Source: Saprospiraceae bacterium (lineage in GTDB: Bacteria; Bacteroidota; Bacteroidia; Chitinophagales; Saprospiraceae). Taken from it: a stretch of DNA of 58,572 nt. A program made the position numbers and the translations under genes. Shown piece by piece: positions 45,681 to 55,069 of the stretch. Each line of letters opens with the position of its first letter. The stretch's first letter is position 1. Below the pieces are notes generated by a model that searched no databases, was not told where the DNA came from, and saw only the letters and a program-made list of their open reading frames with translations. The stretch lies in assembly GCA_022844565.1 (NCBI GenBank), contig JALHLK010000030.1:1-58572 (forward strand), in the 5' to 3' direction.

Positions 45681-46556
45681 ATGAGCGTATTAGTAAATAA
45701 AGATTCAAAAATAATTGTTCAGGGATTCACAGGTACAGAAGGTACTTTTCATGCTGAACAAATGATCGAATATGGTACAAATGTAGTAGGAGGCGTGACA
45801 CCTGGTAAAGGTGGTCAAGTACATCTCGATAGACCCGTATTTAACACCGTCATTGAAGCAGTTAAGAAAGCACAAGCAGATACTTCGATTATATTTGTTC
45901 CACCTGCTTTTGCAGCTGATGCAATAATGGAAGCAGCTGAAGCTGGTATCAAAGTAATCATTTGCATCACAGAAGGTATTCCTGTACAAGATATGGTCAA
46001 AGCAAGAGCGTTCATAGATCAGTATGACTGTAGATTGATAGGTCCAAATTGCCCGGGTGTGATTACTCCAGGAGAAGCGAAAGTTGGGATTATGCCAGGT
46101 TTTGTATTTAAAAAGGGTAGAGTAGGGATCGTATCAAAATCTGGAACGTTGACATATGAAGCAGCTGATCAAATCGTAAAAGCAGGTTTAGGTGTTTCAA
46201 CAGCGATCGGTATCGGTGGTGACCCAATCGTAGGCACTCCTACCAAAGACGCAGTAGAACTTTTCATGAATGACCCTGAGACAGACGCCATCGTGATGAT
46301 AGGTGAAATCGGCGGTAACTACGAAGCCAATGCCGCTAGATACATCAAAGAAACTGGTAATAAAAAACCTGTAGTTGGATTTATAGCTGGTCAAACAGCT
46401 CCAAAGGGTCGTACAATGGGTCATGCCGGTGCTATCGTAGGTGGTCACGAAGATACAGCAGAAGCTAAAATGAAAATTATGGCTGAGTGTGGTATCCATG
46501 TGGTGAACAGTCCTGCGGAAATTGGTAGCACTATTGCAAAAATATTGTCTACGTAG
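45681..46556 (+). CDS. sucD: Succinate-CoA ligase alpha subunit
   Basis: A 291-residue protein of normal SucD length. It contains the CoA-binding Rossmann domain ([19 protein letters not shown] at 14-32, GVTPGKGG), [19 protein letters not shown] near 116, and the phosphohistidine site GHAGAIVGG near 252. With SucC it makes succinate and ATP or GTP from succinyl-CoA in the TCA cycle. sucC is not adjacent, which is common in Bacteroidota. A clear terminator follows at 46584-46619. Confidence 0.96.
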   Translation: MSVLVNKDSKIIVQGFTGTEGTFHAEQMIEYGTNVVGGVTPGKGGQVHLDRPVFNTVIEAVKKAQADTSIIFVPPAFAADAIMEAAEAGIKVIICITEGIPVQDMVKARAFIDQYDCRLIGPNCPGVITPGEAKVGIMPGFVFKKGRVGIVSKSGTLTYEAADQIVKAGLGVSTAIGIGGDPIVGTPTKDAVELFMNDPETDAIVMIGEIGGNYEANAARYIKETGNKKPVVGFIAGQTAPKGRTMGHAGAIVGGHEDTAEAKMKIMAECGIHVVNSPAEIGSTIAKILST

Positions 46557-46583
46557 AAAATAAGATCTACATAAACTAGATAT

Positions 46584-46619
46584 AAAAAAGCCCGATTCAG
46601 AAATGATTTGGGCTTTTTT
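46584..46619 (+). terminator. Rho-independent terminator after sucD
   Basis: Stem AAAAAAGCCC (46584-46593) pairs with GGGCTTTTTT (46610-46619) around a 16-base loop, ending in a T-run. It starts 28 bp after the sucD stop. The A-run on the other side makes it potentially bidirectional. Confidence 0.85.
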
Positions 46620-46892
46620 AATTGTACATTATTCTTACTGGTTTTACCTTCAATCTTAGTTCTACTTTGTCAAGTTGTAATCAGAATACTTATATATTCA
46701 ATTAAAGTTAAAAATGGTAATGTCCTTCTTAGTTTTTGTCACCATTTTTGTTACAAAAATGTCGCCAAAAGAATTGTCGTTTTTGGTTTTCCACGACCTG
46801 AAGGTCGCGGTAACTAAAAAGTTATTGATTTTAACAAAGTAAAATAAGTTCCGTATCATTTTAAGGGAATTCAATGTTTAAGTTCCATTTAA
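46620..46892. other. Gap after sucD terminator
   Basis: No gene seen. A short palindrome (CGACCTGAAGGTCG, near 46795) is the only local structure. An apparent open frame across 46608-46817 starts inside the terminator and is not credible. Confidence 0.35.
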
Positions 46893-47060
46893 AAAAAATC
46901 GTGATTATTATACTTTATTGTGGGAAAATTTGGCCACCATCTCTCCTCAAAACAAAACTAAATGTCTGAACGACTAAAAAAATCGTGAGTATTATACTTT
47001 ATTGTGGGAAAATTTGGCCACCATCTCTCCTCAAAATAATACTAAATCTCTGAATGACTC
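46893..47060. repeat. Two tandem copies of an 84-bp unit
   Basis: 46893-46976 and 46977-47060 are direct copies with an 84-bp period and only a few differences. Each unit runs from an A-run plus TCGTGA through ATTATACTTTATTGTGGG and TTTGGCCACCATCTCTCC to CTAAAT and a TCTGAA-GACT end. There is no open frame. The identical 30-base core (TACTTT to CTCCTC) suggests recent duplication. Each unit could hold a small RNA or a protein-binding site; neither is shown. Confidence 0.75.
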
Positions 47061-47074
47061 TCATCCAGAGATTT
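47044..47074. terminator. Hairpin between the tandem repeat and the esterase gene
   Basis: AAATCTCTG (47044-47052) pairs with CAGAGATTT (47066-47074), followed on the plus strand by TTATATAT. On the minus strand it lies just past the esterase stop at 47084 and could end that transcript, although the U-run there is poor. Confidence 0.5.
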
Positions 47075-47083
47075 TTATATATG

Positions 47084-48646
47084 TCAATTTCCATTATTCT
47101 TTACCCTAATTTGCGATCCTCCACTAAGTGTAATGATCGTATTTTGACCCGTAGTCAGACTTTTGATTTCACTTAGCGAATTAGAGTGAAGAATATTAGT
47201 CGGTATAGACTTATCAGGAAAAACAACATTATGGCAAGATTCTGGAACTTGATTTAACAACCAAGCACTTTGATCATGCCAATTTCCAGATGTTTGGGTC
47301 CAAGTATTATTAAATTGATCAGCAATTTGAATATCCAACACAGTGCTATCTCCAGCTGATTCCCATTTACTATAAGGTGTAAGTTTGATTTTATGTAGGG
47401 TAGCGGTAGTGTCCCACACGATGTTTATGACGTTTGCTGGAGTGGCAGACATGGCCATTGCCCCACCTGTTACTTCCCATTTATAAAGAGCAGCAAGATT
47501 AGATTGAGTGGTGTATGTACTGGTCAATGCTGATTTGCAAATATTTTTTTTTCCTGAGATTGTGTGGAGTGGAGGCTTCAATAGATGCTGATTAAACCAA
47601 TGGGCAATGGTAGGTACAATGTCATTATGTAGTTCTGTCGCACTCATTTCGTGGACATCATGGCCTCGGTTGGTGTAAGCTTTAAATGTGTCAACCAAAG
47701 AAAGATTGGTTGCCCGTGTATGCATAAGATTGCTGCCAAATACCTCAGGCAGGTCAAATCCAATGACGAGTGAAGAAATAGAACTAAAAGGAACACCCTT
47801 ATTAAATGGTACTGTAGCATCATCTGTACTGTGAAACATAGAAAGTACACGATTAGATGTAGATTCCATATATAAAGTATCACCTATCGCACCTGCAAGA
47901 CTAAAAACGGCTTTAGCTTTACCATTAAAAGACTTATTATCTCCTACACAATCAAGGCATCGTTGATTGTAACATGTCCTCGTACAGAAAAATCCACAAG
48001 ACTGTGTTGCAGATATAGTAGAAAGGGGTCTTTTAGCCTCTGTGTCAAGATAGGCATTATGAGTTGCAACAAATGCCCCCGCACTATGCCCACCAATATA
48101 AATCTGACTACTATCTATCTTATAAATATTAGCACCTGCAGCATCTGCTTTAAAAAATCTTACCGCAGATCTACCATCTTGTACGCCCCGATATACGGCT
48201 CTTTTAGACAATTCTTTGTTGAAAATATTCATTCCTAGTCGATAATCTATAACAGCAGTTACAAATCCCCTTTTTGCCAAAGATTGGGCTAACAAGCGAA
48301 TACTCCAATGGTCCTTACTGCCAGCTACAAAACCACCGCCAAAACAAATGATTACTACAGGTCGAATGCTAAGTGTATCTCCTGTAGGTTGAAAGATATT
48401 CATATTCAAATTTACCAAAATGGAGTCATATTCCTGTACATTAATTGGGTATCCAGTAAACGTTTCATAAAATCCTCCCCCAGGTTTTGGAGCCGGAACA
48501 TTGGTACTAAATCGTACATTCGTCGTTTCAGAAATGTTAGTAAAAACTTCTGATACATATCGATTTTCAAATTGCTGAGCATTTAAACATGAAAGGACTT
48601 CCAAAAATACAGCTATAAATAATAACCTTAACTTCATTTTACTCAT
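47084..48646 (-). CDS. Secreted alpha/beta-hydrolase esterase with beta-rich C-terminus
   Basis: A 520-residue exported protein; signal peptide ends at LSCLNAQQF. The esterase domain (about 30-350) has FGGGFVAGSKDHW as oxyanion region, VIDYRLGMN near 135, nucleophile Ser in IYIGGHSAGAFVATH near 195, and His in YTNRGHDVHEM near 335. A Cys-rich loop (CGFFCTRTCYNQRCLDC) near 215 may hold disulfides. The last 150 residues form beta-rich modules (Ig/PKD-like ITGKKNICKSA, then TSGNWHDQSAWLLNQVP) typical of cell-surface proteins in this group. Its start overlaps the upstream gene by 8 bp, so the two are translationally coupled. Confidence 0.8.
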   Translation of the reverse strand: MSKMKLRLLFIAVFLEVLSCLNAQQFENRYVSEVFTNISETTNVRFSTNVPAPKPGGGFYETFTGYPINVQEYDSILVNLNMNIFQPTGDTLSIRPVVIICFGGGFVAGSKDHWSIRLLAQSLAKRGFVTAVIDYRLGMNIFNKELSKRAVYRGVQDGRSAVRFFKADAAGANIYKIDSSQIYIGGHSAGAFVATHNAYLDTEAKRPLSTISATQSCGFFCTRTCYNQRCLDCVGDNKSFNGKAKAVFSLAGAIGDTLYMESTSNRVLSMFHSTDDATVPFNKGVPFSSISSLVIGFDLPEVFGSNLMHTRATNLSLVDTFKAYTNRGHDVHEMSATELHNDIVPTIAHWFNQHLLKPPLHTISGKKNICKSALTSTYTTQSNLAALYKWEVTGGAMAMSATPANVINIVWDTTATLHKIKLTPYSKWESAGDSTVLDIQIADQFNNTWTQTSGNWHDQSAWLLNQVPESCHNVVFPDKSIPTNILHSNSLSEIKSLTTGQNTIITLSGGSQIRVKNNGN

Positions 48647-49067
48647 TATTTTGGGTGATTAACGAATTAATGTTTTCTCTAAAAGCCTGGTTTTCATTGT
48701 ATTTCTTTAATAAAACGTTTAACTTCTCCTCGCTCCAGCCTACCTCTAATAGGAAAATCTTGATCTTCTTTTGTTCCTCCTTCCTCGCTTCCAAATTCAC
48801 AAGTTGAATTGCCCTTGTCAATTTTTTTTCATTGTCGTTAAGCTTCAATGGTTTTCCTTCAAATCCTGCCCTTAGTATTTCTGCATATCGAGACACAGTT
48901 ATATCATTTTCGGATAATAATTTCTTAATCACTGAATCCTGATTTGTAGGTTGTACAGATTGAGCTAAAATGATATATTTACATAAATTATTTTGATCCG
49001 ATTGCGACGGATCTTGGGAAAATGTCCAACAAGGGATAAGTAATAAAAATAGTACTATTTTATTCAT
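48639..49067 (-). CDS. Small exported helical protein
   Basis: A 142-residue protein with a signal peptide (MNKIVLFLLLIPCWTFSQ, cleavage before D). The mature part is helical and charged, with KKLLSENDITVSRYAEILRA and EEQKKIKIFLLEVGWSEEKL segments. Family not recognised. It overlaps the secreted esterase gene by 8 bp, so it may be a chaperone, inhibitor or partner of that enzyme in the periplasm. That role is a guess from gene order only. Confidence 0.65.
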   Translation of the reverse strand: MNKIVLFLLLIPCWTFSQDPSQSDQNNLCKYIILAQSVQPTNQDSVIKKLLSENDITVSRYAEILRAGFEGKPLKLNDNEKKLTRAIQLVNLEARKEEQKKIKIFLLEVGWSEEKLNVLLKKYNENQAFRENINSLITQNNE

Positions 49068-49346
49068 GATATCTTAATTTTTGAGTTTAATTTGAATTGT
49101 GTAAAATTATAATAATTCCAAATAAATTTAAATAAAGTAATTGATTTGTTTGTGCGTTTATTTGTGTGGAGTAAAGTAAGAAAAATAAATTTATTAACTT
49201 TTTTAATGATTGAAATCAATTAAAATGGTATTAAAACGGGTTAATTCTACAAAACATCCTTTGAAAGTTGTTATTTTTGTTTGTACATTAGCTAGAAAAA
49301 AAGTATGATGAAGATACAAGAAGGTCTGTGCCAAAGATTCATTTGA

Positions 49347-49397
49347 TCTATTGGAACACATAAACAATACGACATTATTGATGCAAATATTATTTAA
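49347..49397 (+). pseudogene. higB: C-terminal remnant of a HigB-type toxin
   Basis: Sixteen codons before a TAA read SIGTHKQYDIIDANII, which closely matches the conserved C-terminus of HigB-family mRNA interferases (FIGTHxxYDxIDAxTI). A TGA lies just upstream in frame, and I find no remainder of the toxin in any frame before it. The following antitoxin ATG begins 2 bp after this stop, the normal higBA spacing. The toxin is therefore non-functional here. Confidence 0.65.
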
Positions 49398-49398
49398 G

Positions 49399-49755
49399 AT
49401 GGAAATAAAAGCGATTAAAACAGAAGAAGATTATAATAAAGCCTTAAATAGATTAGAAGAAATATTTCACGCACAGATTGACACACCAGATGGTTATGAA
49501 GCGGAAGTACTTTCTATCTTGATTGAGAAATAGGAAGAAGAACATTTCCCAATAGGAATGCCTGATCCGATTGAGGCGATCAAATTCCGGATGGAGCAAA
49601 TGGGTATGAATCAAAAAGATTTGGCAGAAGTCGTCGGATTTACCAGTCGAGTAAGTGAAATACTTAATCGAAAGCGAAAGTTGACTTTGAATATGATTAG
49701 AAAGTTAAGCTCCAAATTGCAGATTCCTACGGATGTATTAGTTCAAGAATATTAA
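49399..49755 (+). pseudogene. higA: HigA-type antitoxin interrupted by a TAG codon
   Basis: In one reading frame, 44 codons (MEIKAIKTEEDYNKALNRLE to LSILIEK) end in TAG at 49531-49533. The frame then continues as EEEHFPIGMPDPIEAIKFRM and an Xre-type HTH (MNQKDLAEVVGFTSRVSEIL, NRKRKLTLNMIRKLSSKL, ending VLVQEY). Intact HigA proteins of this family run through this point (typically EKYEEEHFPI). A single base change explains the stop. The HTH half could be re-initiated at ATG 49558 (65 residues) and still bind DNA. The partner toxin is almost entirely lost. Confidence 0.8.
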
Positions 49756-49882
49756 GGACAAGGGTTATGACCAGATTTTCATAATATTACATAAATATCT
49801 TAAGTTAAATTACATGTCCTTTTTGTCTTGTACTCTTAGAAAGATTAAGTTATTAAATTACATCTTTAAAATATAAATTCAT

Positions 49883-49890
49883 TACTTTTG
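49883..49890 (+). promoter_or_regulatory. Bacteroidota -7 promoter motif of purH
   Basis: TACTTTTG followed by CACC matches TAnnTTTG, 37 bp before the purH start. No -33 TTTG is visible at the right distance. Confidence 0.5.
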
Positions 49891-49927
49891 CACCTTTTTA
49901 CAAGTTGCTTACTCTAACTTAGAATTT

Positions 49928-51454
49928 ATGTCCAAAATAAAGATTAAATCTGCACTTATTTCTGTGTTTTATAAAGATGGTTTAGAAGACATCATTCATC
50001 AGTTGATCGATCAGAATGTGACCATTTACTCCACTGGGGGTACACAAACATTTATTGAAAGTCTCGGTGGGAGAGTGGTACCTGTAGAGCAAATCACAGG
50101 GTATCCGTCTATACTTGATGGAAGGGTCAAGACATTACATCCCAAGGTTTTTGGTGGAATATTGGCGATAAGAAATGAAGATCATTTAGGGCAATTAGAA
50201 AAATATGAAATCCCAACAATTGACTTAGTCATAGTAGATTTATATCCATTTGAGGAGACAGTAGCTTCTACTACAGACGAAGAGTCGATAATTGAAAAAA
50301 TAGATATTGGTGGCATCGCTTTGATCAGAGGAGCGGCTAAGAATTTTAATGACGTAGTCATTGTCCCTTCGAAATCAGAGTATCCATTGATATTTGATAT
50401 ATTAAAAAATGGGCAAGGAGTTTCTACACTCGAACAACGAAAGACGCTCGCTGCCCATGCTTTCAAAGTGTCGTCACATTATGATACCAAAATTTTTGAG
50501 TATTTCAATGGACAACAAAATATGCCTGTTTTTAAAAGCTCATTCTTAGAATCAAAGACTTTGAGATATGGAGAGAATCCACATCAAAATGCTGAGTTTT
50601 ACGGCAACTTGGAAGAGATTTTTGACGTAATGGGTGGCAAAGAATTGTCTTATAATAACCTTGTAGATGTAGACGCTGCGGTTAATTTGATGCATGAGTT
50701 TAGGAATGATCAACCAACTTTTGCCATTTTAAAACATACCAATGCTTGTGGAGTGGCCACTAGACCTACGGTATTAGAAGCTTGGAACGTTGCTTTGGCT
50801 GCGGACCCAGTATCTGCTTTTGGAGGTATATTGATTTGTAATACAGAGATAGATATAGATACGGCCAAAGAGATTGATAAACTTTTTTATGAAGTATTGA
50901 TTGCACCAAGTTTTACGGAAGAAGCATCTAAATTACTGCTGGCAAAGGCAAAACGTATTTTAGTAAAGCAGAAAATGAGCAAAATCCAAAGTAAATCTTT
51001 TAAAACACTGTTGAATGGTGTGATTCAGCATGATACAGACTTGTCAATAGAGGGTAAAGATGAGCTAAAAACGGTAACAAAAATCGCTCCCAATGACCAA
51101 CAAATAGCTGATTTAATATTTGCAAATAAATTGGCTAAGCACTTAAAGTCCAATACCATCGTTTTAGCGCGAGATGGCCAATTGTTAGCAATGGGTTGTG
51201 GTCAAACTTCAAGGGTGGATGCTTGCGAACAAGCTATAGCGAAGGCAAAAAGATTTGGTTTTGATCTTCAAGGAGCGGCTATGGCATCCGATGCATTTTT
51301 CCCTTTTCCAGATTGTGTCGAGATTGCTCATAAAGCTGGAATCACTTCGGTCATTCAACCAGGAGGTTCTATCAAAGATCAGCTGAGTATCGACTATTGT
51401 GATGCACATGGATTGAGCATGGTCATGACTGGTGTAAGACACTTCAAACATTAA
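49928..51454 (+). CDS. purH: Bifunctional AICAR transformylase / IMP cyclohydrolase
   Basis: A 508-residue protein of normal PurH length, doing the last two steps of IMP synthesis. The N-terminal IMP cyclohydrolase (MGS-like) domain covers 1-145, with IYSTGGTQTFIESLG and DGRVKTLHPKVFGGILA. The AICARFT domain follows with LRYGENPHQNAEFYG near 213, the catalytic-Lys segment ILKHTNACGVA near 265, ADPVSAFGGI near 290, and GAAMASDAFFPFPD near the end. A -7 promoter motif precedes it. coaX starts 13 bp after its stop. Confidence 0.96.
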   Translation: MSKIKIKSALISVFYKDGLEDIIHQLIDQNVTIYSTGGTQTFIESLGGRVVPVEQITGYPSILDGRVKTLHPKVFGGILAIRNEDHLGQLEKYEIPTIDLVIVDLYPFEETVASTTDEESIIEKIDIGGIALIRGAAKNFNDVVIVPSKSEYPLIFDILKNGQGVSTLEQRKTLAAHAFKVSSHYDTKIFEYFNGQQNMPVFKSSFLESKTLRYGENPHQNAEFYGNLEEIFDVMGGKELSYNNLVDVDAAVNLMHEFRNDQPTFAILKHTNACGVATRPTVLEAWNVALAADPVSAFGGILICNTEIDIDTAKEIDKLFYEVLIAPSFTEEASKLLLAKAKRILVKQKMSKIQSKSFKTLLNGVIQHDTDLSIEGKDELKTVTKIAPNDQQIADLIFANKLAKHLKSNTIVLARDGQLLAMGCGQTSRVDACEQAIAKAKRFGFDLQGAAMASDAFFPFPDCVEIAHKAGITSVIQPGGSIKDQLSIDYCDAHGLSMVMTGVRHFKH

Positions 51455-51467
51455 TTTTAAGCAATCA

Positions 51468-52196
51468 ATGGTCACAAGACTCTGCATAGATGTGGGTAAT
51501 ACAAGGACAAAGGTTAATATCTTTGAAGATGATGAAGTTGTCTTTAGCTGGATATCAAGTGCTTTGGAAGCATCTACATTAACAAGATTTATAAAGACCT
51601 ATCAAATAAAAGTAGGAGGAATTTGTCAATCAGGATTTGCACCAAACTCAGAAGTCAATGCGATAACTTCACAAATTAAGGTATTGCATCTTGACCATAC
51701 CACTAAAATTCCAATTAATAATTTGTATAAAACACCATCTACCCTCGGTAAAGATAGATTGGCAGCAGCAATAGGGGTGAGAAAACAGTTTCCCAATGAA
51801 AATTGTATCATTGTCAATGCCGGAACGTGCATAACTTTCGATTTTATAGATAGTAAAGGTAACTACCACGGTGGTAATATTTCACCAGGCATTACGATGC
51901 GATTACAAGCTATGAATAAATTTACTTCGAGATTGCCTTATGTTGCGCCTAAATATAATGAAGATCTTTTAGCTAAAAGTACGGAAGAAGCTCTACAAAA
52001 TGGAGCTGTGAAGGGAGCTATTTACGAATTTGAAACGTTTATAACCCGTGTGCAGGAAAAATATGGACCTTCTAAGGTAATAGTTAGTGGTGGGGATGCT
52101 CAATATTTTGAAAATCAAAGTAAATTTCCCATATTTGCGGTCCCTAATCTTGTGCTTATAGGATTGAACGAAACTTTAAAATTTAATGGATATTAA
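51468..52196 (+). CDS. coaX: Type III pantothenate kinase
   Basis: A 242-residue protein of the CoaX (ASKHA-fold) family, catalysing the first committed step of coenzyme A synthesis. Motifs are the phosphate-1 loop CIDVGNTRTKVN at 6-17, TLGKDRLAAAIGVR near 85, NAGTCITFDFID near 110 with the acidic catalytic residue, GGNISPGITMRLQAM near 128 and VIVSGGDAQYF near 204. It is 13 bp downstream of purH and overlaps the outer-membrane protein gene by 11 bp, a neighbourhood seen in many Bacteroidota. Confidence 0.93.
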   Translation: MVTRLCIDVGNTRTKVNIFEDDEVVFSWISSALEASTLTRFIKTYQIKVGGICQSGFAPNSEVNAITSQIKVLHLDHTTKIPINNLYKTPSTLGKDRLAAAIGVRKQFPNENCIIVNAGTCITFDFIDSKGNYHGGNISPGITMRLQAMNKFTSRLPYVAPKYNEDLLAKSTEEALQNGAVKGAIYEFETFITRVQEKYGPSKVIVSGGDAQYFENQSKFPIFAVPNLVLIGLNETLKFNGY

Positions 52197-53532
52197 AAAA
52201 ACACTTTTTACAGCCTTTGCTTATTTATTCTTCCTAGTTTCATTAGTAGGCCAACGAGTAGATAATTTTCCTTATTCCAGATTTGGTGTAGGTCAAGAAG
52301 TTGATTTAAACAATGTGGCAAATAGAGGATATGGCGGTCTTGGCTCAGCATCTTTAGATTATTACAATTTTAATCTTATAAACCCGGCTAGTCTCCCATT
52401 TTTAAGTGCGACCACATTTGACATTGGGGCAAGTGCTAAGAATAGTACCCTAAAAGATCCAACAACTTCAAATAATTTTTGGAGTGGAAATCTTGATTAT
52501 ATGTCATTGGCTTTTCCATTGTCAAATCCAATAAACGAAGCGTATGAAGGCATAAAAAAGGAGCATAAATTTGCTATGGGTTTAAGCCTTAACAGGAGGA
52601 GTCACGTAGGCTATAATATAAGGAGTGTAGATTCATTGAATGAAGTAGGGAGGTTTAATAGGAACTATACGGGGCAAGGTGGCACTTATCAATTTGGCCT
52701 AAGTTTAGGATACAAATATAAAAATTTTGCTATTGGTACCACAGCTAGCTATGTTTGGGGTAGCAGTTCATTTTCAAGAAGTATAGATTATTTAGATGCA
52801 AGTTTTCCGTTTAATACGGAGTTTTCAGATAATTATTTCCTCAAAGGTTTTAATCTTAATACGGGCATCATGTATGATTTGACTTTGAATAAAAAAGAAA
52901 TGGAGAAGAACAAAGGTACTCTAGCAAAAAGATTGACTTTTGGAGCCAGAATTAGCACACCTACTAATTTTAAAACTACCTCTGATATTTTTACACTTTC
53001 TAGACAAAACATTACAGGTTTTAGTCAAATTGTAGATACCATTGCTTACCAAAATAATGTAGCGGGTTCAGGTAAATTGCCTATGGAGTATAGTTTTGGT
53101 GTAATCTATTCAAGTCAGGAAAAGTTTGGCTTAGGATTTGATTTTAGATCAATTCAGTGGTCCGAATATTTTAATACTGGAAATTATGAAAAAATTAACA
53201 CGCTGAAGGATATCTATCATGTATCTTTTGGAGGATTCTATCGTCCTGATTATAAATCGTTCAATAGTTTTTTTAAAAGAGTGCAATATAGATACGGAGC
53301 ATATTACAGACAAGAACCAGAGACGGTTCAGAATGTAAGGAATACTTCAAGAGGTATTACCGCAGGTATGAATATGCCTTTCGTTTATCAAAGAAAAATA
53401 TCGCACGTAAATTTGAGTTTTGATTTAGGCCAAACGGGTAAAGGAACAGTAATTTCTGAAAACTTTATCAAAATCGGACTTGGATTTAATTTTAATGACG
53501 ACGAATGGTTCTTGAAAAGAAAGTATAACTAA
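52186..53532 (+). CDS. Outer-membrane beta-barrel protein
   Basis: A 448-residue protein with a signal peptide (LVSLVGQRVD). Right after it comes NFPYSRFGVGQ, the start motif (PYSRYGxG) of a Bacteroidota outer-membrane protein family commonly found beside coaX. The rest is alternating strands with Gly-rich turns (FAMGLSLNRRSHVGYNI, YQFGLSLGYKYKNFAIG, LTFGARISTPTNFKTT, YSFGVIYSSQEKFGLGFDF), comparable to FadL/PorV-like barrels. Substrate or partner unknown. It overlaps coaX by 11 bp and is followed after 45 bp by the TPR protein, which probably works with it. Confidence 0.8.
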   Translation: MDIKKTLFTAFAYLFFLVSLVGQRVDNFPYSRFGVGQEVDLNNVANRGYGGLGSASLDYYNFNLINPASLPFLSATTFDIGASAKNSTLKDPTTSNNFWSGNLDYMSLAFPLSNPINEAYEGIKKEHKFAMGLSLNRRSHVGYNIRSVDSLNEVGRFNRNYTGQGGTYQFGLSLGYKYKNFAIGTTASYVWGSSSFSRSIDYLDASFPFNTEFSDNYFLKGFNLNTGIMYDLTLNKKEMEKNKGTLAKRLTFGARISTPTNFKTTSDIFTLSRQNITGFSQIVDTIAYQNNVAGSGKLPMEYSFGVIYSSQEKFGLGFDFRSIQWSEYFNTGNYEKINTLKDIYHVSFGGFYRPDYKSFNSFFKRVQYRYGAYYRQEPETVQNVRNTSRGITAGMNMPFVYQRKISHVNLSFDLGQTGKGTVISENFIKIGLGFNFNDDEWFLKRKYN

Positions 53533-53577
53533 ATTAAACATATTTTATAACCAAACATTTTTAAATTTTAATAGTAA

Positions 53578-54984
53578 ATGAAAAAATTATTCTTTTCTTT
53601 TGTATTTTCAGCAATTATAGCATCTGTCTCTTTTGGACAATGTGCTAATTGGAACAACAGCCCGAAAAAAGATGACCTTGAAAATTTACACGTTATTTAT
53701 CGTCAAGCGATGAAAAACAAACAGTATGATCTAGCTTTCGAAAACTGGGAAAAAGTTTTTGCAGAAGCACCTTCTGCTGACGGAAGGGACATCCAATACA
53801 TGGACGGTATTGAGATTTACAAACAAAAATTTATCAACGCAAAGTCTGACGCAGAAAAAGCAGTTGCTAAAGATAAGGTTTTGAAATTGTACAATCAGGT
53901 TATAGAATGTTATAAAAGTGGTTCATTGCCTTGTACAAAAGGTGACCTTTGTCTAAGTATAAAGTTAGGTTATTTAGAAGGTAGATTGGCTTATGATATG
54001 TATTATGTGTTAAATCTTGATTACGAAACAAATATGGCGGAAATTAAGAAAGCTATCCAGTATGCAGGTAACAATAATGAATACATCATCTTTGCTCCAG
54101 CTGCAAACATTGCGGTTTATCAATTTGAAAATGGCCAAATGCCTAAAGATTCAATTGTAAAATTGTATCAAGTATTGAATGAAATTGCAGACTACCAAAT
54201 TAACAACAGTGGTGACTTAAGTGCTTATTTTCTACAAGCTAAAGAAAATATGAATGGTACTTTCTTGAAAGTGGAAGAGCAAATTTTTGATTGTGAGTAT
54301 TTCGCAGATAAATACAGACCTGATTACGAAAGTGATCCAGAGAACATCGATCAGCTTAAAAAAATCATGGGATACTTAAAAACTAAAGGTTGTACAGTAG
54401 AAACAAACGAATTGTTAGCGCAGATGTCAGAGCAATATGAGAAATTTAAAGATTCTGAAAGAACTAGAATGATCGAAGAATTCAATGCGAATAATCCAGC
54501 TTCTGTTGCTAAGAAATTATACGACGAAGGTAAGTTTGGTGCTGCTCTTGAAAAATACGACGAAGCAATCAATGCAGAGACTGATAATGTTAGAAAATCT
54601 TCATTATTGTTTACAAAAGCATCTATACAGTATAGAAAATTGGGCCAAAATGCAGCTGCTAGAGCTACTGCTTTAGAATCTGCTAGAGTTAATCCAAGTA
54701 ATGGTAGACCTTATATGTTGATAGGTGACATGTACGCTAAGTCTGCAGGAAGTTGTGGTTCTACATTAGGTCAAGGTTACGCAGTAATTGCAACCATAGA
54801 TAAGTACGCAAAAGCAAGAAGTGTTGATCCTTCTGTAGCTAGCGAGGCATCAAGCAGGATTGCGTCTTATTCTAAATCGTTACCTTTAAGAGAGTCAGGT
54901 TTTATGGAAGGTGTAAAAGAAGGTGATAGTAAAACTTGTCCTTGTTGGATTGGAGAAACTGTGAGAGTTAGATTTAGAGATTAA
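53578..54984 (+). CDS. Exported TPR-like repeat protein
   Basis: A 468-residue periplasmic protein with signal peptide (IASVSFGQCANW). It is mostly helical, with TPR-like units: KNKQYDLAFENWEKVFAEAP near 42-61, and near 310-350 KKLYDEGKFGAALEKYDEAI followed by LLFTKASIQYRKLGQNAAAR. A GRPYMLIGDMYAKSAGSCGS motif leads into a short Cys-containing end (TCPCWIGETVRVRFRD). Codon use is more GC-rich and ordered than in the giant array, suggesting good expression. A strong terminator follows. It probably partners the preceding outer-membrane barrel. Confidence 0.8.
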   Translation: MKKLFFSFVFSAIIASVSFGQCANWNNSPKKDDLENLHVIYRQAMKNKQYDLAFENWEKVFAEAPSADGRDIQYMDGIEIYKQKFINAKSDAEKAVAKDKVLKLYNQVIECYKSGSLPCTKGDLCLSIKLGYLEGRLAYDMYYVLNLDYETNMAEIKKAIQYAGNNNEYIIFAPAANIAVYQFENGQMPKDSIVKLYQVLNEIADYQINNSGDLSAYFLQAKENMNGTFLKVEEQIFDCEYFADKYRPDYESDPENIDQLKKIMGYLKTKGCTVETNELLAQMSEQYEKFKDSERTRMIEEFNANNPASVAKKLYDEGKFGAALEKYDEAINAETDNVRKSSLLFTKASIQYRKLGQNAAARATALESARVNPSNGRPYMLIGDMYAKSAGSCGSTLGQGYAVIATIDKYAKARSVDPSVASEASSRIASYSKSLPLRESGFMEGVKEGDSKTCPCWIGETVRVRFRD

Positions 54985-55037
54985 TAAAAACATTTTAGAT
55001 TTTACATTCTCAGATTCTTATAAAATATTGTAACATT

Positions 55038-55053
55038 GGGGCCTTCAAGCCCC
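55038..55053 (+). terminator. Terminator after the TPR gene
   Basis: GGGGC (55038-55042) pairs with GCCCC (55049-55053) across a 6-base loop and is followed by TTTGTTATTT. It lies 53 bp after the stop at 54984. Confidence 0.75.
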
Positions 55054-55069
55054 TTTGTTATTTATGGTG

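Noticed and set aside
46608-46817. 69-codon open frame on the plus strand
   Set aside because: It starts at a TTG inside the sucD terminator and has no protein-like features.
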